Shown one piece after another: positions 51,604 through 60,029 of a stretch of 64,000 nucleotides of DNA. Location: positions 248,001 to 312,000 of the forward strand of contig NZ_VWOX01000003.1 in the NCBI RefSeq assembly GCF_008629675.1, read 5' to 3'. Positions within the stretch are counted from its first letter, which is position 1; the number at the start of each line of letters is the position of its first letter. The translations under genes and the position numbers were made by a program. This DNA comes from Roseiconus nitratireducens (lineage in GTDB: Bacteria > Planctomycetota > Planctomycetia > Pirellulales > Pirellulaceae). Below the pieces are notes generated by a model. The model was not told the origin of the DNA and ran no database searches. It worked only from the letters and a program-made list of their open reading frames with translations.

Positions 51604-52400
51604 GCGTCACGACCGATCCCAAGGGTGCCGGCGATGGCTCACCCCCAACGGTCGACTTCCAAGACGCGACGCTTGCGAGTGACCTGAAAGTTCTTTGGAA
51701 TCTGATCGCCCGTCCCGTCCGCGGCGCCACGCACGCCGAGCGACTGGAAAGTTTTTACGGACACCAGGCGGACCAATATGATTCGTTCCGATCGCGGATG
51801 CTGCACGGCCGCAACGAATTGATCGACCGCATTGTGTTTCCCGCCGCGGGCATTTGGGTCGATGTGGGCGCGGGGACGGGCAACAACATCGTCCACGCCG
51901 GTCATCGCACACGGGCGTTGCGTGAGATTCATTTGGTGGACTTGTCGCGATCACTGCTGGAGGTCGCCCAGAAGCGGATCTCCTCGGCCGGCATCGAGAA
52001 TGCTCGCGTGCACCTTGCCGACGCGACGCAATTCCAATTGCCGGCGGAGAGCGTCGACGTCATCACTTTCTCCTATTCGCTGACGATGATTCCGGATTGG
52101 TTCGAAGCGATCCGACAGGCCGAACGGATGCTCAAGCCGGGTGGGACGATCGCGGCGACGGACCTCTATGTCTCGCGAAAGTACGCTGCGGATACCTGCC
52201 GGCAGCACGGGTGGCTTCGACGTGCATTTTGGACGCACTGGTTCGCCGCGGACAACGTCCACTTAAGCGGTGACCATTGCGCGATGCTGCAACGCACGTT
52301 CGACTGCGAACTCTTTCACGAGCGGATGGGCCGCGTTCCCTATTTGCCGCTGATCCGCGCTCCGTATTACTTGTTTGTCGGCACGAAACCGGGACGCTGA
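51600..52400 (+). CDS. btaB: S-adenosylmethionine:diacylglyceryl-homoserine N-methyltransferase
   Basis: 266 residues. BtaB adds three methyl groups to diacylglyceryl-homoserine, yielding the betaine lipid DGTS. It is a class I methyltransferase: IWVDVGAGTGNN (motif I), IHLVDLSRSLLEVAQKR (motif II), VDVITFSYSLTMIPDWFEAI (motif IV and beyond) and MLKPGGTIAATDLY. AERLESFYGHQADQYDSFRSRML before the fold is typical of BtaB. The 4-bp overlap with btaA makes the assignment much stronger than sequence alone. Confidence 0.84.
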   Translation: MSVTTDPKGAGDGSPPTVDFQDATLASDLKVLWNLIARPVRGATHAERLESFYGHQADQYDSFRSRMLHGRNELIDRIVFPAAGIWVDVGAGTGNNIVHAGHRTRALREIHLVDLSRSLLEVAQKRISSAGIENARVHLADATQFQLPAESVDVITFSYSLTMIPDWFEAIRQAERMLKPGGTIAATDLYVSRKYAADTCRQHGWLRRAFWTHWFAADNVHLSGDHCAMLQRTFDCELFHERMGRVPYLPLIRAPYYLFVGTKPGR

Positions 52401-52420
52401 ACGGTCCAGGCACCGCGATG

Positions 52421-52439
52421 GGCCCGGCATCACCGGGCC
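52421..52439 (+). terminator. Short hairpin after btaB
   Basis: A perfect 7-bp stem (ggcccgg, loop catca, ccgggcc) starts 20 bp past the btaB stop. No U-tract follows. It may mark the end of the operon before the transketolase gene, 261 bp from btaB. Confidence 0.4.
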
Positions 52440-52661
52440 GCAGCGGAAAGCCGGATTGATGCTCGGGCCCTGGCGAAACCGCTCGCGCGGGCGACGCCCT
52501 TGGGCCAGAATCCGCCGCTTGGCCAACATCAACGGGCGGAGGCGGCACCTTGGCGGAGCCTCCGTCGGTGACGACCCTTTCGAAATCGACGCCGGGCAGG
52601 TACCTTTTTAGCCTGGCGATTCCCGTCCCTACCCCTCCAGCGACCAGACAGACCACGCAAA

Positions 52662-54704
52662 ATGAGTGTTGCATCGACCGATATCCAAAACCTAGCCGTC
52701 GACACGATTCGCACCCTGAGCATGGATGCGGTGCAAACGGCCAACAGCGGTCACCCTGGCACGCCGATGGCATTGGCCCCGATCGCCTATCAGCTTTTCA
52801 ATCACACGATGCAGTACGATCCTGCCCAGCCCCTGTGGCCCAACCGGGATCGCTTCGTCCTGTCATGCGGCCACGCATCGATGTTGCTCTACAGCACGCT
52901 TCACCTTGCGGGGGTCAAAGCCACCGACAAGTCCGGCAAGGTGCTGGATGAATTGTCGATCACGCTGGAAGACATCAAAAACTTCCGGCAATTGGGAAGC
53001 GTTTGCGCGGGCCACCCGGAGTACGCCGAAGCGGCCGGGATCGAAACCACCACGGGTCCACTGGGCGCGGGGGTCAGCAACAGCGTGGGGATGGCGATCA
53101 GCCAGAAGTGGCTGGCGAAGAACTACAACACCGCTGACCACACGCTGTTCGACTACAACATTTTCGCATTGTGCAGCGACGGGGACTTGATGGAGGGCGT
53201 CGCGTGCGAGGCCGCTTCGCTGGCCGGCCACCTGCAATTGGATAATCTGTGCTGGCTGTACGATGACAACAGCATCACGATCGAAGGTGACACCGATCTG
53301 TCGTTCTCCGAAAACGTCGGCGAACGTTTTAAAGGATTGGGTTGGAACGTCGTTCACGTGGCTGACGTCAACGATCTATCCTCGCTCGCCGACGCGATTG
53401 ATCAGTTTCGTGCCTGCGAAGACAAGCCCACGATCATCATCTGCAAGACCATCATCGGCTACGGTGCTCCGAACAAGCAGAACACCCACGGCGCCCACGG
53501 CGCCCCGCTGGGATGGGATGAAGTCGAACTGGCCAAGAAATCCTACGGTTTTCCGCCCGAAGAGAAGTTCCACATCCCCGACGGTGTGATCGAACATTTC
53601 CGCGAACACCTCGGCAACCGTGGCCAAGCCGCCTATGCGTCCTGGCAAGAAACCTGGAACGCCTACCAGAAAGCCAACCCGAAGCAAGCCGCGGAATTGC
53701 AATCCGTGTTCGACCGGAAACTTCCCGCCGGCTGGGACAAGGACATTCCGGAATTCGAAGCCAGCGAAAAAGGTGACGCCACGCGGAACAGCAGCGGCAA
53801 AGTGCTGAACGCGATCGCGGCCAACGTCCCCTTCATGATCGGCGGTTCGGCTGACTTGGCACCGAGCAACAAGAGCGACTTGAAGTTTGAGGGCGCCGGT
53901 GATTTTCTGCCGCAGCACTACGGCGGACGCAACTTGCACTTCGGCATTCGCGAGCACGCGATGGCGGGCGCCGTCAACGGGATCTGCCTGTCCGGCCTGC
54001 GAGGCTACGCGGCGACCTTCTTCGTGTTCACCGACTACATGCGTGGTGCCATGCGGCTGTCGGCGATCATGCACCAGCCCACCCTGTACATCCTGACGCA
54101 CGATTCGATCGGCGTCGGTGAAGACGGTCCCACCCACCAACCGGTCGAGCACTTGACCGCTTGCCGGGCGATCCCGGGCTTGAACGTGTTTCGTCCGGGG
54201 GACGCCAACGAAGTGGCCGAATGTTACCGCACCGCCATGCAGATCGATGATCATCCTTCCGCCATGGTCTTGTCGCGTCAAAACATGCCGACGCTGTGCC
54301 GAACGAAATATGCCCCCGCGGCGGGCTGTGCCAAGGGAGCGTACGTGTTGAGTGACTGCGAAGGCACACCCGATGTGATCTTGATGGGCAGCGGTAGCGA
54401 ACTGGGACTGTGTGTTTCTGCGGCTGAGGAATTGACCAGCCAAGGCAAGAACGTCCGTGTCGTCAGCGTGCCCTGCATGGAACTGTTCGAAGACCAAAGC
54501 CAAGCCTATCGCGATCAGGTCTTGCCGCCGGAAGTGACCAACCGCGTGGCCGTCGAAGCGGGCATCCGGATGTGCTGGGACCGCTGGATCGGATCGCAAG
54601 GCAAATTTGTCGGCATGTCCGGATACGGGGCAAGTGGCCCGTACACGGAAGTTTACGAACACTTCGGGATCACCAAAGACGCCGTCGTGGCCGCCGCTAA
54701 ATAG
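52662..54704 (+). CDS. tkt: Transketolase
   Basis: 680 residues, the usual length. It moves two-carbon units between sugar phosphates in the pentose phosphate pathway. The N-terminal TPP domain has SGHPGTPMALAP and CSDGDLMEGVACEAASLAGH (the GDG motif). The middle domain has GGSADLAPSNKS, FGIREHAMAGAVNG and HDSIGVGEDGPTHQPVEHL. The C-terminal domain contains LMGSGSELGLCV. All catalytic phrases are intact. The gene has its own upstream gap and is probably transcribed alone. Confidence 0.96.
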   Translation: MSVASTDIQNLAVDTIRTLSMDAVQTANSGHPGTPMALAPIAYQLFNHTMQYDPAQPLWPNRDRFVLSCGHASMLLYSTLHLAGVKATDKSGKVLDELSITLEDIKNFRQLGSVCAGHPEYAEAAGIETTTGPLGAGVSNSVGMAISQKWLAKNYNTADHTLFDYNIFALCSDGDLMEGVACEAASLAGHLQLDNLCWLYDDNSITIEGDTDLSFSENVGERFKGLGWNVVHVADVNDLSSLADAIDQFRACEDKPTIIICKTIIGYGAPNKQNTHGAHGAPLGWDEVELAKKSYGFPPEEKFHIPDGVIEHFREHLGNRGQAAYASWQETWNAYQKANPKQAAELQSVFDRKLPAGWDKDIPEFEASEKGDATRNSSGKVLNAIAANVPFMIGGSADLAPSNKSDLKFEGAGDFLPQHYGGRNLHFGIREHAMAGAVNGICLSGLRGYAATFFVFTDYMRGAMRLSAIMHQPTLYILTHDSIGVGEDGPTHQPVEHLTACRAIPGLNVFRPGDANEVAECYRTAMQIDDHPSAMVLSRQNMPTLCRTKYAPAAGCAKGAYVLSDCEGTPDVILMGSGSELGLCVSAAEELTSQGKNVRVVSVPCMELFEDQSQAYRDQVLPPEVTNRVAVEAGIRMCWDRWIGSQGKFVGMSGYGASGPYTEVYEHFGITKDAVVAAAK

Positions 54705-54865
54705 CCGACGCCCTGGAGCCGAGACGCCCTGGGGCCGATGCTACGAAGCCGGCGTGCGGGTGCTTCAGGTCCTGACGTCGGATGATCGAACCGCGCCGCC
54801 GCCTGGCGTGCGCGAGCTTTCTGACATCGCGTGTTCTCGGCTTCCTTCCAATCAGCGAGGCATCG

Positions 54866-55291
54866 GTGAAGATCCCCGATCAGCAAAACCGCCCCTTCAC
54901 CGGGGCCAACATGACACCGATGATCGACGTGGTGTTCCTGCTGATCATTTTCTTTCTCGTCTCCAGCCATTTGGCTCGCCAAGAAGCTCGACTACCGGTC
55001 GACCTGCCGACCGCCAAAACGCACGACCCGCTCAGCACCGCCCCGGTCTCGTTGACCGTGACGGTTGACGCCGACCAACGCGTGCTGGTCGGCGGACGCC
55101 TGATCGGCCCCACCGAACTTGCGACGGTCTTCGCGCAAGTCGTTTCCGAAGAGGGCGAATCGGCGTCGTTACGGATCCGGACCGACGGCGCGGTGCCCTA
55201 CCGGATCATCGAACCCGTTCTGCAAGCCGCCGCAAAGTCGGGACTGCTGGACGTCAAGCTGGCGGTCCAAGAACCTTCACCCACGTCCTAG
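54866..55291 (+). CDS. ExbD/TolR biopolymer transport protein (first copy)
   Basis: 141 residues from a GTG at 54866, with GCGAGG about 6 bases upstream; an ATG at 54782 in the same frame gives an unlikely N-terminus. The single membrane helix has the family signature ANMTPMIDVVFLLIIFFLV, whose Asp is the proton-coupling residue. The periplasmic part ends VKLAVQEPS. ExbD works with ExbB to pass proton-motive force to outer-membrane processes. No ExbB is in the window. Confidence 0.88.
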   Translation: MKIPDQQNRPFTGANMTPMIDVVFLLIIFFLVSSHLARQEARLPVDLPTAKTHDPLSTAPVSLTVTVDADQRVLVGGRLIGPTELATVFAQVVSEEGESASLRIRTDGAVPYRIIEPVLQAAAKSGLLDVKLAVQEPSPTS

Positions 55292-55459
55292 TCAGACGGT
55301 CGCTGCGGGAAGATGACGCAGCGATCGGATGACATTTCCCCCCGCACCAATTTCCACCGTCACGACCTATCGCAACCCGCATCATCGCCGGTTGCGAGGC
55401 AATTCGATGCAAGGGATAATGCGTCGTTCGTGTGGTCATTCCCTACCAGGAGCAGAACG

Positions 55460-55864
55460 ATGTCACGTGCGCTTTTCGCAGTTATCGCCCTGACGTTGTT
55501 TCTTGACGTTGCGGGCCGTGCCGATGACGTGACGCTGGCCTCGATGCCTCCCGTGGTCGTCAAGACAAACCCGGTCGCCGGTGCCTCGGATGTCGACCCG
55601 AAAGTGGCTGAGATTCGAGTCACGTTTAGCAAGCCGATGGCCGATGAAAGCTGGTCCTGGTCCACGTTGAGCGAAGAAAGCTTTCCGCAGGTCAACGGCA
55701 AGCCGTCTTACCAGAAAGACCAACGCACCTGTGTCTTGCCCGTCAAGCTGTTGCCCGGCAAAACCTACGCGATCTGGATCAACAGCAACAAATTCCACAA
55801 CTTCAAGGATCCCGACGGCCGCCCCGCCGTCCCTTACTTGCTGGTGTTCAAAACCAGCGAGTGA
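55460..55864 (+). CDS. Small exported Ig-like (Big_5/SbsA-type) protein
   Basis: 134 residues from the ATG at 55460, with AGGAG 8 bases upstream. A signal peptide (ALFAVIALTLFLDVAGRA) precedes one domain of about 100 residues: VVKTNPVAGASDVDPKVAEI, then VTFSKPMADESWSW, KLLPGKTYAIWIN and YLLVFKTSE. This is the Big_5 Ig-like pattern. It is the only domain, so the protein may bind another envelope component. It lies between two exbD genes on the same strand. Confidence 0.8.
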   Translation: MSRALFAVIALTLFLDVAGRADDVTLASMPPVVVKTNPVAGASDVDPKVAEIRVTFSKPMADESWSWSTLSEESFPQVNGKPSYQKDQRTCVLPVKLLPGKTYAIWINSNKFHNFKDPDGRPAVPYLLVFKTSE

Positions 55865-55887
55865 TTTGAACCCGGCAAGGTTTCGGC

Positions 55888-56352
55888 ATGCGGTTGCCAA
55901 AACAACACCAGCAAGATCCCCTGGAAGTGAAGATGACGCCGATGATCGACGTCGTGTTCTTGCTGCTCGTGTTCTTCGTCTGGACCAGCAGCTTTGAATT
56001 GCCCGAATATGACTTGCCGGGTGCCATGGCGGAGACGCCTGCGACCGGCAGCGTCGCCAACGAGCCGTCCACCCCGCCGGCCGAAGCGTTCGACGAGATC
56101 GTGGTGAAGATTTTGGTTCGCGACGGTTTGCCGGTGATCGAGATGGGAGGGCAGCGGGTTGGTTCCACCGATGAGCTTCGGTCGAAGCTTGCCGAGGTGA
56201 TCCAGTTGGGCGTGCAGCCTCCGGTCATCATTGATCCGGAACAGGATGTCGCGATGCGGCGGGCGATTGAAGTCTACGATGTCGCCCGCGACGCGGGAGC
56301 CGACCGCGTTTTGTACGCAATTGAACCGCCGGATTCCGCGTTGCAGCGGTAG
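55888..56352 (+). CDS. ExbD/TolR biopolymer transport protein (second copy)
   Basis: 154 residues. The membrane helix has VKMTPMIDVVFLLLVFFVW with the conserved Asp. The periplasmic domain (FDEIVVKILVRDGLPVIEMG, then PVIIDPEQDVAMRRAIEVYDVARDAGA) is better conserved to the family than that of the first copy. It starts 23 bp after the Ig-like gene. Paired ExbD genes usually follow an exbB in planctomycetes; here they are separated by another gene and exbB is missing. Confidence 0.88.
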   Translation: MRLPKQHQQDPLEVKMTPMIDVVFLLLVFFVWTSSFELPEYDLPGAMAETPATGSVANEPSTPPAEAFDEIVVKILVRDGLPVIEMGGQRVGSTDELRSKLAEVIQLGVQPPVIIDPEQDVAMRRAIEVYDVARDAGADRVLYAIEPPDSALQR

Positions 56353-56433
56353 GTTTCGTCGTCGCGGCTGAATTCACGTCGACCAGCTGGCCAGAGCCAC
56401 TTTCAATCAAAAACACCGTGATTTGCAGTGTGA

Positions 56434-56497
56434 TGAGCGGCAAGGCGCTAGCCGCCGGTCGAGGCGAGAAAACCCGCGGCTAGCGTCACGCGGCTCA
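56434..56497. repeat. REP-like inverted repeat between convergent genes
   Basis: The arms at 56434-56458 and 56473-56497 (25 bp each) are reverse complements with five mismatches and share the core cgctagccgc. The loop is 14 bases. It lies in the 189-bp gap between the second exbD and the propeller gene, which converge. Confidence 0.85.
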
Positions 56498-56541
56498 CCC
56501 AGAGTAGCGCAGTCAAGCTGGGCTCTGTCTGGTTCGAGCGA

Positions 56542-58107
56542 TCAGTTGCCAAACGGATCGCCGCTGAACGGATCACTGTTGTCTCCACCCGGTACCGCAA
56601 ACGGATCGTCCATTTTCTCGTCTCCGCCTCCGAACGGATCATTCCCTCCGGCTCCGAAAGGATCATTGGAATTGAACGGGTCGTTGCCGGGAGTCTCGGT
56701 TTCCTCTTTGGGCTTCTTCTCGGTTTCCGGTTCCGGCTCCTCCGCTCCAGGATCGGTCGACTCGCGAACGGTCGGCAGAATTTTTCCGACGGGCCTGAGA
56801 CACTGAACCGTGCCCACGGAATTCACAAAGTACAACCGATCGGAAACTCGGTTGACCAGCAATCGCTGCGGCCGCAACGTGCTATCCAGATCCAAGATCT
56901 TGCCCGTATCCAGGTCGATGGCAGCGAACTGACCGCTCAGCAGACTGACGTACACCCTGCCGTCAAATCCGCCGAGAATCTTTTTGACGTTCGGAACCGG
57001 TCGATCCCAGGTCCGCAATCCCGTCTTCTCGTCCAGGGCGAACAGATTGCCGTAAGCAGATGGCAGCAAGACTTTGCCGCCGACCAGATACGGAGCTTCG
57101 TAAAAAGGCTCGCCGAAGGGTTGGTTCCACAACACCTCGCCGGTGCGTGTCGCGCGAATGCCATACACCTGGCCCGATTCGCTGCCGAAAAAGAAGCGGT
57201 CACCCGGTGCCGCCGCGATCCGTCCACTGACGATCCCGTCGGTGTTCAGACGAAACAAGACGGAGGGTTCGCCGGAAAGTTCCATCACGTAAACGAATCC
57301 CCGGTCGGTGGCCCAAGCCACCTTGGTGGAACTGGGGGACTTGGTCGGCGGGGCCAAAGCCAACCCGGCCACGATCTCCATGAACGGATCGACCGTGATG
57401 TCTTCCAGCGGGTAGCCCTCGACACCGTTGCGGATGGTCGGCACCAACGAGAAGTCGCCCGCATGGATCGCACCATACATCGGCGTGCTCATGGTGCGCA
57501 CCGTCGTGATCGGTTCGCCGGTATCGGCATCGATCTTGATCAGGTTTCCGCCGTTGGTGACCGTGACAAATTTCTGATTGATTCCCAGCTTCCCGTACCG
57601 CAATCGTGCATTGCCCACCTGGGTGATCCAAATAGGAACTCCGGTTTCGGCATCCCGGCACTCGATCGTGCCGTTGTCACTTGCCGTGTACAGGCGGATT
57701 TCGGGAATGGGTTCGGTGCGGATGGTGGTTTCCCCGACCCGCCGTTTTAAGAAACGCACTTCGCGGCGAGCCAATCGTTCCGCTTCCTCCTTTCCGATCG
57801 GTTGACCGTCGGGTCCGGCCTGGTCGGTAGAGACGCGGTAGTACACTTCCGGCGGCTCACCTTCCTTCGCAGGCCCCACCACTTCCACGAATTCCCGCGT
57901 CATGTCCGGGAATGCCACGATCTGCTGGTCCACCATCGAATCGGAACCCGCGGGCACCGGCATCTGACGACGCCAGGCTTCTTCCAAGCCCAACCGGGCA
58001 GCCGTTTGCGGGGACATCAGTTCGCCGGCATGGCTGCAGCGGTTCGGTGCCGAGACGAGGCCAAAAACAGCCAACAAGATCGCTGTAGCTTGGTGTGAAC
58101 GAATCAT
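56542..58107 (-). CDS. Exported PQQ-type beta-propeller protein with a DPF-rich tail
   Basis: 521 residues from the ATG at 58107. A signal peptide (TAILLAVFGLVSAPNRCSHA) is followed by about 100 residues with no clear match. Propeller blades of the PQQ/BamB kind come next: LYTASDNGTIECRDAETGVP, VTVTNGGNLIKIDADTGEP, FFFGSESGQVYGIRATRTG, LLPSAYGNLFALDEKTGL and VYVSLLSGQFAAIDLDTG. A Glu/Pro linker then leads to a tail of six DPF motifs set in Gly/Asn. The propeller is probably a periplasmic protein-binding scaffold. The cofactor-binding residues of true quinoproteins are not evident. Confidence 0.82.
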   Translation of the reverse strand: MIRSHQATAILLAVFGLVSAPNRCSHAGELMSPQTAARLGLEEAWRRQMPVPAGSDSMVDQQIVAFPDMTREFVEVVGPAKEGEPPEVYYRVSTDQAGPDGQPIGKEEAERLARREVRFLKRRVGETTIRTEPIPEIRLYTASDNGTIECRDAETGVPIWITQVGNARLRYGKLGINQKFVTVTNGGNLIKIDADTGEPITTVRTMSTPMYGAIHAGDFSLVPTIRNGVEGYPLEDITVDPFMEIVAGLALAPPTKSPSSTKVAWATDRGFVYVMELSGEPSVLFRLNTDGIVSGRIAAAPGDRFFFGSESGQVYGIRATRTGEVLWNQPFGEPFYEAPYLVGGKVLLPSAYGNLFALDEKTGLRTWDRPVPNVKKILGGFDGRVYVSLLSGQFAAIDLDTGKILDLDSTLRPQRLLVNRVSDRLYFVNSVGTVQCLRPVGKILPTVRESTDPGAEEPEPETEKKPKEETETPGNDPFNSNDPFGAGGNDPFGGGDEKMDDPFAVPGGDNSDPFSGDPFGN

Positions 58108-58433
58108 GCCTTCAGAGGGGTAAGATGAGGAGCGATCCGGACAAACCGAATCGGCGGTGAAAAATCGTCTCGTCGGGAGAAACGGGCCTGAATGCGTCAT
58201 CGCCCGATTCTGAAGTTTACTCAATCCGTAGCGGACGACCAACGAAAGCCATGGAATTGCTCGACCCGATGGGCGGGCTATCGCGGTTGTTCCAGAATTT
58301 CCGGAAAAGATCCTTGCCCGCACCATCCGTCCTGCCGGGCGGACCGGACACCACACGCCGGACACCCCACGCCGGTCCCTGAATCGTCAACACCAGCGGA
58401 TGCGTGGCCCCACGATGCTTGCGTCGATCCCGA
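58108..58433. other. Gap between the sulfatase and propeller genes
   Basis: 326 bp on the minus-strand side between two genes read in the same direction. A short direct repeat (cacacgccggacaccccacgcc region, near 58350) is visible. No terminator or promoter could be assigned. Confidence 0.45.
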
Positions 58434-59933
58434 TCAAAGATCTTTTTCGGTGGCGGGGAACCGTTTGCGTGCTTGGCTGTCGATCGGCTTTCCCGTGCGC
58501 ACGCTCCACCACTCGCCGGCACGGTCCGGATCGTAGTGCGGATTGGGGATCGGCATCCGCGCGACCACGGAGTTTCGCCAGCGGGAAAGTTGTTGACGTA
58601 GTTGCTGCGTCCGTCCCGGATTGCTTTGCGAAAGATCGGTGGTTTCACCTAGATCATCGGCCAGATTGAACAGCAACGTCTGTCCCGTCCCGTCGATGTA
58701 TTCGATCAATTTCCAGTCGCCCTGGCGAATGGCGCTGGACGGTCGGTCATGGTGGTAGTGCGGGTAGTGCCAGTACAGTGCCTCGCGGCCCAGCGATCCT
58801 TGCGGATCACGGATCAAGGGCAACAGGTTGACCCCATCGATCGGCTGATTCTCCGGCAGGCTCCCGCCGGCAAGTTCGACAAACGTCGGATAGAAGTCGT
58901 GCGTGATCGTGGGCTCGTCACAGACCTTGCCCTGCGCGGCCACCCCGGGGTAACGGATGATCAACGGCACGCGAATGCCGCCTTCGAACAGCGTTCCTTT
59001 CTCGCCGCGTAACGGTTTCTGGACCGAAACGCTTCGATCGGCTTCCGGATTGAAATCGTAGCGTCGGTACAGACCGCCGTTGTCGGACGTGAACACCACC
59101 ATGGTGTTTCGATCCAGTCCGGACTGCCGCAGTTGGTCCATGATCCGGCCCACCATGTCGTCGACGTGTTCGATCATCGCCGCGTAGATGGGATGCGGCA
59201 AGTGGGTGTCCGGATTGTCGCCGGCTTTGGCGCGATACTTCTCGACCTTGCTGCTCATCGCCCCGAGGGGGATGTGAACGGCAAACGGGCTGATCATCAG
59301 GAAAAACGGCTTCTCGGAGGAGCGTTGGATAAATCCTCGGGCAAGATCGGTTTCGAATTCCGTCCGATACTGTCCTGCTTTGGGTTTCAAATCCTTGCGT
59401 CGGGCGCGGTACTTGCCTTCAAAGTGCGGCCCATTGATCTCGGCATCAAAGTCATATCCTTGCCCGCCGGGTGAAAACAGTTCGCCGGATCCCAAATGCC
59501 ATTTGCCGATGTAGCCGGTGGTGTATCCGGCCTGCTTCAAGGACTCGGCGACCGTCACGGTTTCCGACGGCATCGCGTTCGTCGGCCGAGGTGTTTGCAC
59601 ACGTTCAAACGGACGCCAGTGGCCGGGAATGTGCGCCGTGATCCCGATTCGTGCCTGGTTCTGGCCCGACTGCAAGGCACAGCGAGTCGGCGAACAGACC
59701 GCCCCGGAAGCGTAAAAATTCGTGAACCGTACGCCCTCGGCCGCCAACTGATCGATGTTCGGCGTTTCAACGAATTCGTTGCCGTAGCACCCCACGTCTT
59801 TCCAACCGAGGTCGTCGACAAAGATCAGCACGATGTTTGGTCGTTCTGCGCTGGCCTGGGCCGCCGGAAGAACCTCGACGGCCCCCAGGACCAAAAGAAT
59901 CGCGAGCAGGAAACGAGAAAAGAGCCGCGACAT
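58434..59933 (-). CDS. Secreted sulfatase, arylsulfatase-like (family S1)
   Basis: 499 residues from the ATG at 59933, with GGAG 8 bases upstream, giving a signal peptide (FLLAILLVLGAVEVLPAAQA). The sulfatase core is RPNIVLIFVDDLGWKDVGCYG (metal Asp residues) and Cys80 in AVCSPTRCALQSG. CSPTR fits the broader Cys-x-Pro-x-Arg formylglycine site. YTTGYIGKWHLG, VVFTSDNGGLYRR and LFEGGIRVPLIIRYPG follow, a pattern seen in arylsulfatase A-type enzymes. It shares no close similarity with the sulfatase at 47.5 kb beyond the core. Confidence 0.92.
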   Translation of the reverse strand: MSRLFSRFLLAILLVLGAVEVLPAAQASAERPNIVLIFVDDLGWKDVGCYGNEFVETPNIDQLAAEGVRFTNFYASGAVCSPTRCALQSGQNQARIGITAHIPGHWRPFERVQTPRPTNAMPSETVTVAESLKQAGYTTGYIGKWHLGSGELFSPGGQGYDFDAEINGPHFEGKYRARRKDLKPKAGQYRTEFETDLARGFIQRSSEKPFFLMISPFAVHIPLGAMSSKVEKYRAKAGDNPDTHLPHPIYAAMIEHVDDMVGRIMDQLRQSGLDRNTMVVFTSDNGGLYRRYDFNPEADRSVSVQKPLRGEKGTLFEGGIRVPLIIRYPGVAAQGKVCDEPTITHDFYPTFVELAGGSLPENQPIDGVNLLPLIRDPQGSLGREALYWHYPHYHHDRPSSAIRQGDWKLIEYIDGTGQTLLFNLADDLGETTDLSQSNPGRTQQLRQQLSRWRNSVVARMPIPNPHYDPDRAGEWWSVRTGKPIDSQARKRFPATEKDL

Positions 59934-60029
59934 GGAAGCACTCCGGGAGGGATCGAGGCGGGTGAGACGACGGTGGGAAAGCACCCTGGGGAACCGTCGG
60001 AAAACCCGTGCAGGATAGCAAACTGACGA

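Noticed and set aside
53376-54662. 428-codon minus-strand frame opposite transketolase
   Set aside because: Transketolase is unmistakable on the plus strand; the antisense product has no family features.
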